In this document: piece after piece, positions 43,625 through 54,734 of the stretch
Layout of the letters: each line of letters begins with the position of its first letter
Position numbering within the stretch: position 1 is the first letter of the stretch
Origin: Plotosus lineatus
Lineage: Eukaryota; Chordata; Actinopteri; Siluriformes; Plotosidae
Assembly (NCBI GenBank): GCA_024760905.1
Contig: CM045746.1
Location: forward strand, 5,067,001 to 5,131,000
DNA length: 64,000 bases
Direction of reading: 5' to 3'
Translations under genes and position numbers: made by a program
Notes under the pieces: model-generated
Seen by the model: only the letters and a program-made list of their open reading frames with translations
Databases searched by the model: none
Told to the model about the DNA's origin: nothing

Positions 43625-43960
43625 CTAAATTAAACTCCTGCAAAACAAACTCCGTCTAAGCAATCTTTGATTCCTATTCTTCATTTTGCTTATGAATGTG
43701 AGTGGGTTGTGATCTGTGTATACCATGACTGATCCTGGTGCACTGCCTAAGTACACTTCAAAATGTTGCAAAGCTAACACTAAAGCTAAAGCTTCTTTCT
43801 CCACAGTGGAATAATTCCTCTGACATGGGTTGAACTTCTTTGAAAAGTAGCAAACGGGATGTTCTACACCCTCCTCATCTTCCTGCAACAACACTGCACC
43901 TGCCCCAATATCACTAGCATCAACTGCCAGCTTGAAAGGAGTCTATAGGTCTGAAGCCTT
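43625..43960 (-). pseudogene. RNase H domain
   Basis: Residues HPVCYFSKKF, QRNYSTVEKEALALVLAL and VYTDHNPLTF are the RNase H signatures of gypsy-type pol (second acidic residue in KEAL, third in TDHNPL). The region between RT and this piece (43960-44135) is degraded but in the right order. Confidence 0.85.
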
Positions 43961-44134
43961 GAGTACTGGAGAACTGACAAATACTGCCTTGAGTTGATCA
44001 AAGGCCTGTTGACACTGAATATTCCAAGCAAAACCTGTCTTCTTGCTGAGCATATTAGTCAAGGGTGAAGCTACCCTTGCAAAATTCTGATAATACCTTC
44101 GATAGAATCCAGCCATGCCTAGAAATCTTCTAAG

Positions 44135-44800
44135 TTAACGCGTACTAGATGGAACTGGAAACTGAGCAATCACCTCAACCTTAGCTTGCACTGGTCTGAC
44201 CTGACCCTGACCTACTACATGTCCTAAGAACACAACCTGTACCTTGCCAAATTCACTCTTCTTTAAGTTTCCTGTCAATTTCACCTCACTCAACTTCTCA
44301 AAGAGTGATTTCACCTGCAGTACATATTCTGACCAAGTGTCACTGCAGATTACAAGATCATCAATGTATGCAGAACAACCCCTCAAACCTTGGATAACCT
44401 GATTAATCAGACGTTGGAACGTAGCTGGAAAATTCTTCATACTGAACGGTTTCATTTTATACTGGAAAAGTCCATTTGGCGTGACAAACGCAGAAACCTC
44501 TTTAGCTCTTTCCGTAAGTACCTGCCAATATCCTTTCAGGTCAAACTTACTCATGAACCTAGCTAACCCTACCCTATCGACACAATCATCTACCCTTGGA
44601 ATAGGATATGAATCTGTCTTAGTGATGGAATGGACTTTTCTGTAGTCCGTGCAAAATCTGAATGCGCCCGACTCAGGTTTTGGAACCAAAATACAAGGAG
44701 AACTCCATTCACTACTACGCTGTTCTATAATATCATTTTCCAACATGTAGTTTATTCCTTTTTGCATCTGCTATGCTTTCAGTGGATTTACCCTGTAAGG
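44135..44800 (-). pseudogene. Reverse transcriptase domain
   Basis: The open piece 44767-44135 begins QKGINYMLENDIIEQRSSEW, followed by SPCILVPKPESG, FCTDYRKV, FDLKGYWQ and the catalytic box AYIDDLVI (YIDD) about residue 137. It ends FLGHVVGQGQV in gypsy fashion. The frame is intact over 210 residues although flanking parts are broken. 44859-45194 is the stretch between integrase and RT. Confidence 0.88.
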
Positions 44801-45099
44801 GTGTTGTTTTATGGGAGTTGCATTTCCTGTCTCAACATCATGATACACACAATCTGTCTTACCAGGTACATTCCTGAAACAAATGCTTGTATTGCTGTAT
44901 AATGTCAATCATATCTGCCTTTTCCTCTGTGGACAAATGACCCAACTTCTCTGTTAAGTTGGCCAACGCATCTGAGTTTTCCATCTTTATGTTGTAGCCA
45001 CAAACATCTTCATTACTCTCTTCACCTTCAAGTTCAGCGCAAGACTCTTCTGGCGGAACCACTGTGGAAGTCATGACAGGAACAGAATCATCTTCTTTC

Positions 45100-46125
45100 T
45101 CATGGTATTCTTTTAACATATTGATATGACATAGCTGTTTCCTCTTCCTCCTCCCAGGGGTGTTGACAATGTAGATCATTGACTTTCCTGTCAACTACAT
45201 ATGGTCCATGATACTTGGTCTGTTGAGCTTGCCCTATAATGGGTAGTAGCACAAGCACCTTGTCACCCTTCTTGAAGCTTCGCTCTCTTGCTTTCTTATC
45301 ATACCAGACCTTCATTTTACGTTGTTCAGCTGCTAAATTGTCTTTAGCCATACTACATGCTTTGAGTAGTCTTTCTTTGAAGGTAACCACATACTCAAGG
45401 AGCTGGTACTCTACTTTTTCATCCAACCACTGTTCCTTCAAAGCCTTCAATGGTCCTCTGACACTGTGTCCAAAAACCAACTCGAAAGGACTAAACCCTA
45501 AGGATTCTTGAGCAACCTCCCTGACAGCAAACAAAAACAAAAGGTGCACCTTCATTCCAATCCTTTTGATTATCCATACAATAAGTTGACATTATGGTCT
45601 TCAAAGTCAGATGAAATCTCTCCAAGGCACCTTGACTTTCAGGAGGATAAGCACTTGACTTCACCTGCTTGACACCCAACTCATGCATCACTTGCTGAAA
45701 CACTCCCGACATGAAATTTGTACATTGATCTGACTGCACTACCTTTGAAAGACCCACCAAAGTAAAGAATTTCACTAACACCTTCACCACATTTGGAGCT
45801 GTTATCTTCCTTAATGGAATTGCCTCAGGAAACCTTGTAGAAGCACAAATAATGGTGGAGGAAACGATTGCCAGCTTTACTCTGTGGAAGGGGTCCTACA
45901 CAATCTATGATCACCCTACTAAATGGTTCCTCAAACGCTGGAATAGGTCTCCGTGGAGCCTTTGGAATATTTTGATTTGGTTTACCAACCATCTGACATG
46001 TGTGACACACTTTAATGTACTCTGCCCCATCCTGATGTCAACCTGGCCAAAAGAAATAACGAAGAATACAATCACAGGTTTTGTTAACCCCTAAATGAAC
46101 TGCCATTGCAGAATCATGAGCCAAA
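45100..46125 (-). pseudogene. Integrase (HHCC finger, DDE core, C-terminal domain)
   Basis: The N-terminal zinc finger is readable as H-x-x-H-like residues near 46110-46090 and CHTCQ at about 46010; one in-frame stop (about 46041) lies between the two halves. In the core, D lies in IIDCVGPLP (about 45910), D in VQSDQCTNFMSG (about 45730) and E in PESQGALERFHLTLK (about 45640). The tail reads SPFELVFGHSVRGPL, a basic KKGDKVLVLLP and GPYVV. It catalyses insertion of the cDNA. Its position before the RT defines the Gmr1-like layout. Frameshifted near 45820 and 45520. Confidence 0.85.
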
Positions 46126-46363
46126 GACAGAATTTATTTCCTGTATGAAGAAGGAACAACAACCTGATACAAAAATTTTCACTCCTTATCAGCCGTGACA
46201 GCTGGAGGCCTATACTTCATCAATACACCATTTTTATGGAAGTAACAAATAGGATAAGTATCTAACTCATCTTCACTAACAGCCTTTTTGCCTAATGCAG
46301 CAACCTCAGGATCCTTATTCTGTTCTAGAATGAGCTGTTTTCTACCCCGGAAACTTCGGTGAC

Positions 46364-46882
46364 CTACTCTTCACTATTCCTACCCGAAGGAGCACGAGCG
46401 ACCTCAGGATGGACCATAAAAGTCTCAGCTAAATTAAAATCATCCTCAACCTCAGCTGACTGTTTCTTAGCCATAGCCCGAGTAACGGCACAATCAGGAA
46501 ATAACTCTGGAAACTCTTGTTCCAACAACGCGGTATCAGATGCACCAGGTTTCTCTGTCACCTGTGGACTAGCTGTAACGTTGCCTCCAGCTAAGTCATT
46601 ACCAAGTAAGAATGACACACCCTCAACAGGAAGAGAAGGCTTAATACCAACAGTAACCATCCCAGAAACTAAGTCTGATTTTAAATTTATTCGGTGTAGA
46701 GGGACATTTACAAAACCACATTCTATCCCCTGTACTAAAATACTAGTACCAGTTAAGGTCTTCTCAGACAAAGGCAACACACCCTCTAACATCAAAGACT
46801 GAGACGCACCAGTGTCCCTGAGGATCTTAATGGGCTGTGGACTAGAATCATCACTACTCAGTGAAACAAAGCCCTCTGACAA
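46364..46882 (-). pseudogene. Aspartic protease region
   Basis: The frame contains ILRDTGASQSLM, the active-site D-T-G-A signature of retroviral-type aspartic proteases, near residue 20-30 of the piece. It is followed by a flap-region-like GTSILVQGIECGFVNVPLH and a linker toward the integrase. It would cleave the gag-pol precursor. Confidence 0.8.
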
Positions 46883-46963
46883 GAATGGCCTATACCCTTC
46901 ATGAATCTCCTCCTGTATGGAACATTTAACCGCTGGTTTCTTCTGCTTAGGAAACCTAAGTAC

Positions 46964-48231
46964 CTATGCCTTACCTACAGTAGGTGGATTAGAAGCAGAC
47001 TGAGATTTATTCTTCTCAAGAAGTGAACATTCGGACATAAAATGACTTGGTTTCTTACAATAGTAACATAGGCTGCGTGAGCCTGCACCTGCTCGAGAAG
47101 TAGAGCCTGTGCCTGACTCCTTCCTAGCAGTAGTCCCTCGACTTGACTGACTGGAATCAAATACTCCTTGAACCCTATTCTGACCAAACTTACGTTTATC
47201 ATAGAAAGTTACCACCTGACTTGCGGAAACAAGTTTTGTGTGTGAGGGCATAATCATCAGCACTGATAGCAGCTTCATGCAATTCACTAACTTTTCGTTC
47301 ATCTACATGAGTCTTGAGCTCCCCTGGCAAACACTGTTTAAATTGTTCAATGAGAATAAGTTGTCTGAATCTATCATAATCCTTATCAACCTCCTTTGAA
47401 GAACACCACCTATCCAACATTTCTTCTACTTCTCTATCAAACTCTACATAAGTTTGATTATCCTGCTTCCTATCCTGACAGAACTTCTGCCTATAAGTTT
47501 CTGGAACTAACTCATATGCCTTCTGTACGACCCTTTTCACTATCTCATAATCTGCACATTGTTCTACTGGCAAAGATAAATACACCTCCTGAGCTTTACC
47601 CTTCAACATACTCTGTAACATAACTGTCCATTATACCTTGGGCCACTTCATGCTAGCAGCTACCTTTTCAAAATGCTGAAAATACTTGTCTACATCCCTT
47701 TCCTGAAATGGTGGAACAAGCCGAACCTCCCTACTAGCATTATACTGTCTCAGTTGGAGTTGGTTTAGTCTTACAACTTTCAATCTCTAGTTCCTTCACT
47801 CTAATTTGAAGTTGTGCCTGTCTGTCTTTGTCTTCCCTCTCAATCTGAGTTCGCCTTTCCCTCTTCCCTCTCAATCTGAGCTTGCCTTTCCCTCTCTTCA
47901 CTCTCCCTTGCTAATAGTTGTAATTCTTTCTCTTTCTGAATTTCTAATTCTTTCAACCTAAATTCATGCTCAAGTTCTAGTTTCTTAAGTTCTGTTAAAC
48001 AACTTCCTGTATAGTATATAGACAAGACTCATCCAAGAGTTCCTCATCTACCAAGTATCTAACCAAAGCATGCCTAACTTCTGATTTCCTCATTGACGTC
48101 TTAACATCAACCCCATAATGCTTTGCTAGCAGTACTAACTCTGTTTTCTTTAACCTGTCGATTGGCCCCAAATCAGGGTTATTTTAATAACTCCCAACAA
48201 ATGTTGCTGCATCAAACTCAATGGTACTCAT
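46964..48231 (-). pseudogene. gag region with zinc knuckle
   Basis: It starts near 48231 with an early in-frame stop near 48185. An N-terminal region with SAP-like helices (KKTELVLLAKHYGVD) is followed by a charged coiled coil (ELEHEFRLKELEIQKEKE, about 47960), a capsid-like segment (47621-47199; MLKGKAQEVY, FREVEEMLDRWC-like) and a CCHC zinc knuckle, CYYCKKPSHFMSEC, at about 47070-47030. Gag packages the RNA in particles. At least three shifts separate the pieces. Confidence 0.8.
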
Positions 48232-48373
48232 GGTGTCTTGTGTGTTGGTCAATCAGTAATTCAAACAACAATAAATTTGGAAGAGCCAATTTGGTAATTT
48301 ACAAGAACCTCAAACTTCACATCATAAACACCTTCAACAATGCTTTCAGGACCTCTGACAATATTTGGGAAAG

Positions 48374-48391
48374 ATCCCGGATGAGCCCCCA
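48374..48391 (-). other. Primer-binding site, tRNA-Pro type
   Basis: Minus-strand TGGGGGCTCATCCGGGAT differs by one base from the standard proline-tRNA primer site. A second partial copy, TGGGGGCTCATC, lies 40-50 bases away at about 48424-48435, next to the LTR edge. Confidence 0.75.
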
Positions 48392-48437
48392 CTTTTGTTA
48401 TGTATGCCTAATGGATTCTATCAGATGAGCCCCCACT

Positions 48438-49128
48438 TGTTACGGATAGGAAAATTTTAGAGGATTGAAATTGCCCTATGAAACCAGCAAAGCACGACAG
48501 ACCACGACATAAACTATGTACAATTTAATAATATGAACAAAATAAGACAAACTTCATAACTTACACATTAGAGCTAAACCACATACAAATCAATCAAGGG
48601 TCCCATTGTCACCAAGCCCTTGCAGCAGGGTAAATTTAGTGATGGCGTATGTGCTGGTGGAGAAAGGCTTGCCATCCCGCGTGTCGGACAAAACAAATGA
48701 TGACCACCCTCGCGTGGGCTGTGTGTGGTCGTGGATGATGCACTTCGTCCCGAACAACAAAACTTGGGTGATGCGCATTCCATGGTTCACCTTCGATCCG
48801 CCCGAAGAGCCACAAGGAGACTGTAAGAGACTGGAGTAGACTGTAGCCAGTCGGCAACAGGTCCTTAATATAGATTCCCTGCTGTTCTGGAATTTTCCAT
48901 GATTGTGGAAAATTCCACAATCACCTGACCCACCACTAGGGCCATGCACAACTAGGTCCCCTATGGAAAAGTACAGACTCAAACAGCTGAGTCACACCAT
49001 GTGACTCTCTTCCATTATTTTTATATTTACCTTTACACAAATATTTACATGCTGGTAACATCAATCAAGTAATCTTATCAAGTAAAACGGAACAGAAGCA
49101 GAGTAGAGAAATTACAAAACTCACAACA
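48438..49128 (-). repeat. Candidate 5' LTR
   Basis: 691 bp bounded TGTTACGG ... CTCACAACA on the plus strand (TG...CA). It lies immediately next to the partial primer-binding site. A TATATTAAGG box is readable on the minus strand near 48870. No duplicate was found at 43.2 kb. Confidence 0.5.
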
Positions 49129-49164
49129 TTGTGGTTTGGGTCTTAGGAGGTTAAATACTCAAAT

Positions 49165-49360
49165 ATAATTTATTCATTCATTCAATTGCACAGACTTTAC
49201 TCTACTAGGGTTGCAGGAGGCTGGAGCCTGTCTCAGCAGGTATTGGCACCCATCTCAGCTGACTCTGGATAAGGCGGGAGTACACCCTGGACAGTTCACC
49301 AGGCCATCGCAGTAGTGAGAGGCATGACCGGCCTTTGTTAACCCAGTTAGCTGCAATTAT
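49165..49360 (-). repeat. Degraded SINE tail (L2-like) and SINE-A body piece
   Basis: Minus-strand L2-like tail words (GGTGAACTGTCCAGGGTGTA) next to a short body piece (CGGTCATGCCTCTCACTACT) with an internal deletion. Confidence 0.65.
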
Positions 49361-49516
49361 TACATAATACAACAAAATGGACATGAAACCAAACTGTCTT
49401 GACTCCACCTTAGCAAATGGTTAGGGGAAAGTATTATAGAGATCATTGTGAAAGCAAAGAACTCTTCCTCAGACTCGATAACATACCTACTATTTTGAGA
49501 CTAGCTTATGCTATCC

Positions 49517-49775
49517 CAGTGCAGCTAACTGGGTTATCAAAGGCGGGCCATGTCTCTCACTGTCTATGGTGAGAGGCATGTAAAAGAACCATTGCTGACT
49601 TTCGTAAAGAGTAGGCTGCAAAGTCGTCAGCGTGTTTCTGTCCCTTGCTAAAAGGGTTGTGACAGGAAGGGCATCCGACGTAAAGACCTCTGCCAAATCA
49701 AACGTGCGAATCAGATGATTCGCTGTGGTGACTCCCGAGTGAAAGGGAAAAAGCCGAAAAGAAGACAGACAGACA
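49517..49775 (+). repeat. SINE-A with RTE-derived tail, lacking its tRNA head
   Basis: It starts in the body (CAGTGCAGCTAACTGGGTTA) and includes the LINE 5'-UTR-like segment and LINE 3'-like end, finishing in ACAGACAGACAG. 5' truncation as in a LINE-type insertion. Confidence 0.85.
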
Positions 49776-50510
49776 GACTTAAGCTATCCATGCCACCAAG
49801 CTCCAGCTCAATCGCACACCTTACGCTGAATGGTGAGATCTGCACACCCATTAACTCACATGCTATCCTGTATAAAAGCCTACAATGATGTACGATGCAA
49901 GATAGATCTCCTACTGATTGCTAGAGCTTTTTCATGCACCGGGCAGTTATATTTGCTCCCCCACCACTTCTGCTCAAGGTAATATATTTCTCTAACTTGG
50001 GTCATGGCCTGTTCACTTTTAATGAACAAATGCACTTGCTTCATTGTGATTGCCTTCTATTGAGGTTTTCAAACACTCCATTTCAGACAGGATAGCAGTT
50101 GTTTAAGTTTCTGCAGAGAGGGTCCTCAGATTAGATGGACTTGTCCCTTCCTGTACCCGAAGCTCAGAGTGCACATTGACGAATTTCTTCATGTTCCTGT
50201 TCCTCGTGTCCAATGTGTTGGTAAGTTAAGTGCCAGAAGAGATGAAAGTTGCTACTTTGGTTTTCATTCATTTTGAGTGTGCACTTTATCCTGGTCATGG
50301 TCATAGCTAGTCTAGAATGTTCTCTGGTTGGAAATATATGGGACACCAGTCAGGCTACAACATTCATTCTTTCATTCTTTCATTTATTTTGTGAACTTTC
50401 TGATTTTAAATAGGGTTGCAGGGAGGCTGGTGCCCATCTTAGCTGACTCTGAAAGGAAGCAGAAGGATCAGGATCACCCGCATCCCAGAAGGAGAACATG
50501 TACCTCAGCA

Positions 50511-50516
<6 letters not shown>

Positions 50517-50560
<44 letters not shown>
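50517..50560. repeat. (GA)n microsatellite
   Basis: Uninterrupted GA repeats after a degraded L2-like tail piece (50400-50450). Confidence 0.95.
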
Positions 50561-50562
<2 letters not shown>

Positions 50563-50704
50563 CATAGTAGTGTAATGGAAATAGAAATTTTATTATTGCT
50601 GAGTGCAGACAAGGAATTCGGCATGACTGGTTGTGGCAGCAGAACTAAAAGAAGTTCTAGCGAACTAGAAGGAAGACAGACATGAGGGCACACTGTGCTG
50701 CTGG

Positions 50705-50900
50705 GCAATCAGCCACACTATTATACACTACATCAAAACACTAACACACTATTGCAACAGACTCCACACTATAACAAACACACTACATCAATACACTAAC
50801 ACACCATTGCAACAGACTCCACACTATAACACACTTACACTAACATTACTGCAACAGACTCCACACTACATCAATACACTCCACACTTTGACACGCTCCA
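50705..50900. repeat. Short tandem minisatellite
   Basis: Three to four diverged units containing CATTGCAACAGACTCCACAC and ACTACATCAATACACTAACA, period roughly 60 bp. Confidence 0.8.
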
Positions 50901-51754
50901 TCAAGACGGCATCCCAGTTTACCAGAACTTTCTATGGCTGAGACCCCAGATCTGCACCATTACATAATAAAAGCCTTATAACTAAATGCTCCACTAAACA
51001 AGTGAGTTTTCATCCTCATGTTAAAATAAGAGACTGTGTCTGAGTTCCAAACATTAACTGAAAGGCTATTCCATAACTGTGGGGCTAACACATAACTGTG
51101 TAAGAGAAGCTCCGCGCCCTGCGGTAGTTTTCATCGGTATCACTAAACATCCTGCACTTTGTGATCTAAGGGGGCATGCAGGATCATAAACGACAAGAAG
51201 TTCACTAAGATAATGTGGCATGAGACCATTAAGTGTTTTTGGTTAAAAGTAGAATTTTATATGAAATTTGATATTTAACTGGAACCCAGTACAGTGATAT
51301 GCTAGTGTCCTCTGGTTCCAGTAAGGACTCTTGCTGCTGCACACTGGACTAAACTACATGCATTTATACCCATTCATGCCAGTCACTCTCATATCATACC
51401 TCAATCATGATCCACCCCATTAATGGTAGGGATATTTCAGGCTCCCCCAACATTGTCCCATGCAATGATCACCTTCAAAATTTAAGGGGTTCTTTCCAGC
51501 TTCAGACCCCACCCCTCCACTAAGTTTTACTATAATCAGATCAGTAGTTTTAACATAATCCTGCTAAAAGGGAAAAAACTTCTTTCATAAATGTTTGCTA
51601 AAAAACCTTTAATAAATTTCTCTATGCAGATAATTCTCAAGATCTTTTACAAAATGTTACAGGTTCTTGCCAGGCTCTCACCCAATCTCTCCATAAAGTT
51701 TGGTGAAAATTTGTTCAGTAGTTTTTGAATAAAAAGTGCTAAAATGCAGAGAGG

Positions 51755-52085
51755 GGCAGTGGTGGCCCGGTGGTAAGGTGCTGGATTATCTAAGGATCGT
51801 AAGGTTGGGGTTCAAAGTCCCACTGTAAACAGTTGTCACTGCTGCCCCCCAGTACAGCTAACTGGGGTATCAAAGGTCAACCATGTCTCTCACTGTCTGT
51901 GGTGAGAGGTTCACTTAAAAGAACCAATGATAACCAATGCTAAAGAGAAGCTGCATGGCCATCAGTGTGTTTCTGTCCTGCGATGGCCTGCCGTGTACTG
52001 GATGTACTCTGCCCTTGCCAAGAGTTAGCTGAGATCGCTACCAGCCTCTCTGCAATCCTAATTAGAATTCAACAGTTCAGAAAAT
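51755..52085 (+). repeat. SINE-A with L2-like tail (right-arm copy)
   Basis: Head GGGGCAGTGGTGGCCCGGTG, SINE-A body, L2-like tail. Partner of 13063-13400, so the insertion predates the duplication. Confidence 0.88.
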
Positions 52086-52326
52086 GATTATTAAAAATTG
52101 TTTGTTTAATGTGTGGGAAGTGACAGCAACTTCTTTGAAATACGGATGTTGTGCTTAGCACAAACGAGCTACTGATATCAACAAACTGTTGCATTCATTT
52201 TTGGCATAAGTGAGATCAGCAAACACATTTTAGGAGTAGTTGTAGTGGTGCATTTTTTTTTACATATAGGTTCATGTGAATTATTTCATATGATTGCTGG
52301 GCTTGGTAGAGATCTGTGACCACTGA

Positions 52327-52575
52327 TGCCCTTCCTGTCACAACCCTTTTAGCAAGGGACAGAAATACGCTGACAACTTTGCAGCCTACTCTTTACGAAA
52401 GTCAGCAATGGTTCTTTTACATGCCTCTCACCATAGACAGTGAGAGACATGGCCCGCCTTTGATAACCCAGTTAGCTGCACTGGGGGGGACAGTGACAAC
52501 CTTGTGGAGAGTGGGACTCGAACCCCCAACCTTTGGATCAGCAATCCAGTGCCCTATACCACTAGACCACCACTG
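52327..52575 (-). repeat. SINE-A insertion private to the right arm
   Basis: The minus-strand head near 52575 (CAGTGGTGGTCTAGTGG) runs through body to the LINE 5'-UTR-like GGAAGGGCAT at 52327, where it ends; the LINE 3'-like part is missing. Flanked by CCACTG on both sides. The left arm near 2300 is empty. Confidence 0.82.
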
Positions 52576-52933
52576 TATGCTTTTGTAATCTTTTGTCATC
52601 GCAGAACAAAAATAATAGGCCATGATGTTCCAAACATTTTTCTACAGTTCTGTGTATGACTTTGTTTTTCTGTTCCACTTCAGACACATAGCATGTTCAG
52701 GTAAACGCTCCAATGCCTATCTCAGATTAATCTGAGAAATCTGAACCCCTTTAGACCACTCTATCCTTCATGGGCTACATCCTGAGTGTACAGGTGTTAA
52801 AAATGGATGAAGGAACAGGATCAAACAAACCAAATGCTACACACATTCAAAGCACTGCATGACTGTTTTTAACTGCTCAGAAGTTGCTGCACTGCTCATT
52901 GTTTTCCACCCTTTACCAGCGAAACAGTCCGAT

Positions 52934-54203
52934 GCAGCCGTGAGGGGGGGGCACAAACCAGTGTCTCTCCCTCACGCCGGTCCTAAGCCCGGATAAATGC
53001 AGAGGGTTGCGTCAGGAAAGGCATCCGGCGAAAAACAAATGCCAAATAAAATATGCGAATCACAAGAAAGAATGACATACCGGATCGGTCGAGGCCCGGG
53101 TTAACAACGACCGCCAGAGAAGATCAGACGGAGCTGCATTGTGCCTTTGTGGATCTGGAGAAAGCATATGACAGGGTGCCGAGAGAAGAACTGTGGCATT
53201 GCATGAGGAAGTCTGGAGTGGCAGAGAAGAATGTTAGAGTGGTGCAGGACATGTATGAGAGATGTAAGACAGTGGTGAGGTGTGCTGTCGGTGTGACAGA
53301 AGATTTCAAGGTGGAGGTGGGACTGCATCAAGGGTTAGCTCTCAGCCCCTTCTTGTTTGCTATGGTGATGGACAGGCTGACAGACGAGGTTAGACAAGAT
53401 TCCCCATGGACCATGATGTTTGCAGATGACATTGTGATCTGTAGTGAGAGCAGAGAACAAGTGCAGGAAAATCTAGAGAGGTGGAGGTATGCCCTAGAAA
53501 GGAGGGGAATGAAGATTAGCCTCAGTAAGACAGAATACATGTGCATGAATGACAAGGACCCAAGAGGAACGGTGAGATTACAGGGAGCAGAGATAAGGAA
53601 GGTGGAGGATTTTAAGTACTTAGGCTCAACAATTCAGAGCAATGGAGAGTGTGGAAAAGTGGTGAAGAAGTGTGTGCAGGCAGGTTGGAATGGTTGGAGA
53701 AAAGTGTCCGGTGTGATGTGTGATAGGAGGGTATCGGCAAGAATGAAAGGAAAAGTGTACAAGATGGTGTTGAGGCCAACGATGTTGTATGATTTAGAAA
53801 CGGTGGCCCTGGAGAAAAGACAGGAGGCAGAGCTGGAGGTAGCAGAGATGAAAATATTGAGGTTCTCTTTGGGAGTAACGAGGATGGATAAGATTAGGAA
53901 TGAGTACATCAGAGGGACAGCCCATGTAAGATGTTTTGGAGACAAAGTCAGAGAGGCTAGATTGAGATGGTTTGGACATGTACAGAGGAGGGATAGTGAG
54001 TATATTGGCAATAAGATGCTGAGGCTGGAACTACCAGGCAGAAGGCCTCGAGGAAGACCAAAGAGACGATTCATGGATGTGGTGAAGGAGGACATGAAGG
54101 TCATTGGTGCAAGAGAAGAAGATGCAAAGGATAGGGTGAGATGGAGGCAGATGATTCGCTGTGGCGACCCCTGAAGGGAAAAGCCGAAAGGAAAAGAAGA
54201 AGA
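52934..54203 (+). mobile_element. Internally deleted RTE LINE with both natural ends
   Basis: It begins with the 5' UTR (GCAGCCGTGAGG), seen otherwise only in the left-arm full copy, and ends at the normal 3' end. The 5' UTR joins at about 53111 directly to the RT region, skipping the endonuclease and linker (about 1.9 kb). An 18-bp duplication (52916-52933 and 54204-54221, 17 of 18 identical) flanks it. The left arm at 1936-1953 preserves the empty site. Confidence 0.93.
53053..54174 (+). CDS. RTE LINE fusion frame: 5' UTR leader joined to RT (373 codons)
   Basis: An open frame crosses the deletion junction. The first ~21 residues come from the 5' UTR (MRITRKNDIPDRSRPG), then the RT follows from TELHCAFVDLEKAYDRV. 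Catalytic FADDIV near residue 120, KYLGSTIQ near 190, RWFGHVQRR near 300 and a basic PRGRPKRRF near 335 are intact, and it ends CGDP. Fingers-region motifs before FVDLEKAYD and the endonuclease are absent, so target-primed transposition by this protein alone is not expected. The frame is open along its full length, as in 6120-7523, suggesting recent insertion. Confidence 0.85.
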   Translation: MRITRKNDIPDRSRPGLTTTAREDQTELHCAFVDLEKAYDRVPREELWHCMRKSGVAEKNVRVVQDMYERCKTVVRCAVGVTEDFKVEVGLHQGLALSPFLFAMVMDRLTDEVRQDSPWTMMFADDIVICSESREQVQENLERWRYALERRGMKISLSKTEYMCMNDKDPRGTVRLQGAEIRKVEDFKYLGSTIQSNGECGKVVKKCVQAGWNGWRKVSGVMCDRRVSARMKGKVYKMVLRPTMLYDLETVALEKRQEAELEVAEMKILRFSLGVTRMDKIRNEYIRGTAHVRCFGDKVREARLRWFGHVQRRDSEYIGNKMLRLELPGRRPRGRPKRRFMDVVKEDMKVIGAREEDAKDRVRWRQMIRCGDP

Positions 54204-54734
54204 CCAGCGACACAGTCCGATCCCATTGCACCATTCACAGTGAATTTAAACCTCTCTGATGTAGCAAGCCATCGCTATACAGTACATCGTCAATGATACC
54301 TTAAATGTTTTTTTCTCCAGACATTAACCAACACAAACCAGCAGAATGATTTGAAGTTATTAAATATACACAGTAAAATAAAATGTCCGACAACCTGTAA
54401 GCTCTATTATAAATATATCCTGACCAATATCATATTAAAAAATATATAAAGTGATCAAAAATTATACTGTCAAGAAAAAGACAACCAGACTTTCCGATAA
54501 AAACATACCATTTTGGCAGGCGTTGTAATGACCACCAATTGGTTGTTTTCCAGTTTATTTACAAACAAAATCCTGATCACAGCCATGCATGGATTTTCAG
54601 TAAACGTGATTAAGCTAACCTCCCTAAGATGCTTTAATTTTGGAATGACAAGGTCACTCTTTGGTGAAGGTCAGAGCAAGGTCAGAAAGTGTCAGAGATA
54701 AATATTTCCCAGGGTAAAATTTAAATTGGGTCAT

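Larger units (their letters stand above)
43625..48231 (-). pseudogene. Ty3/gypsy-type gag-pol with integrase upstream of RT (Gmr1-like), decayed
   Basis: Read on the minus strand the order is gag (48231-46964), protease (46882-46364), integrase (about 46125-45100), reverse transcriptase (about 44800-44135), RNase H (about 43960-43625). Sequence motifs are gypsy-like, but the integrase-before-RT order is otherwise that of Ty1/copia. The Gmr1 group of vertebrate and other deuterostome elements is the known exception with this arrangement. No envelope frame is seen. Many stops and frameshifts make it inactive. A primer-binding site lies upstream of gag at 48374-48391 and a purine tract downstream at 43466-43479, giving an internal region of about 4.9 kb. 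Confidence 0.85.

Noticed and set aside
43155..49128. Endogenous retrovirus
   Set aside because: No envelope-like frame is present, and the domain order and gypsy-type RT fit a Gmr1-like retrotransposon.
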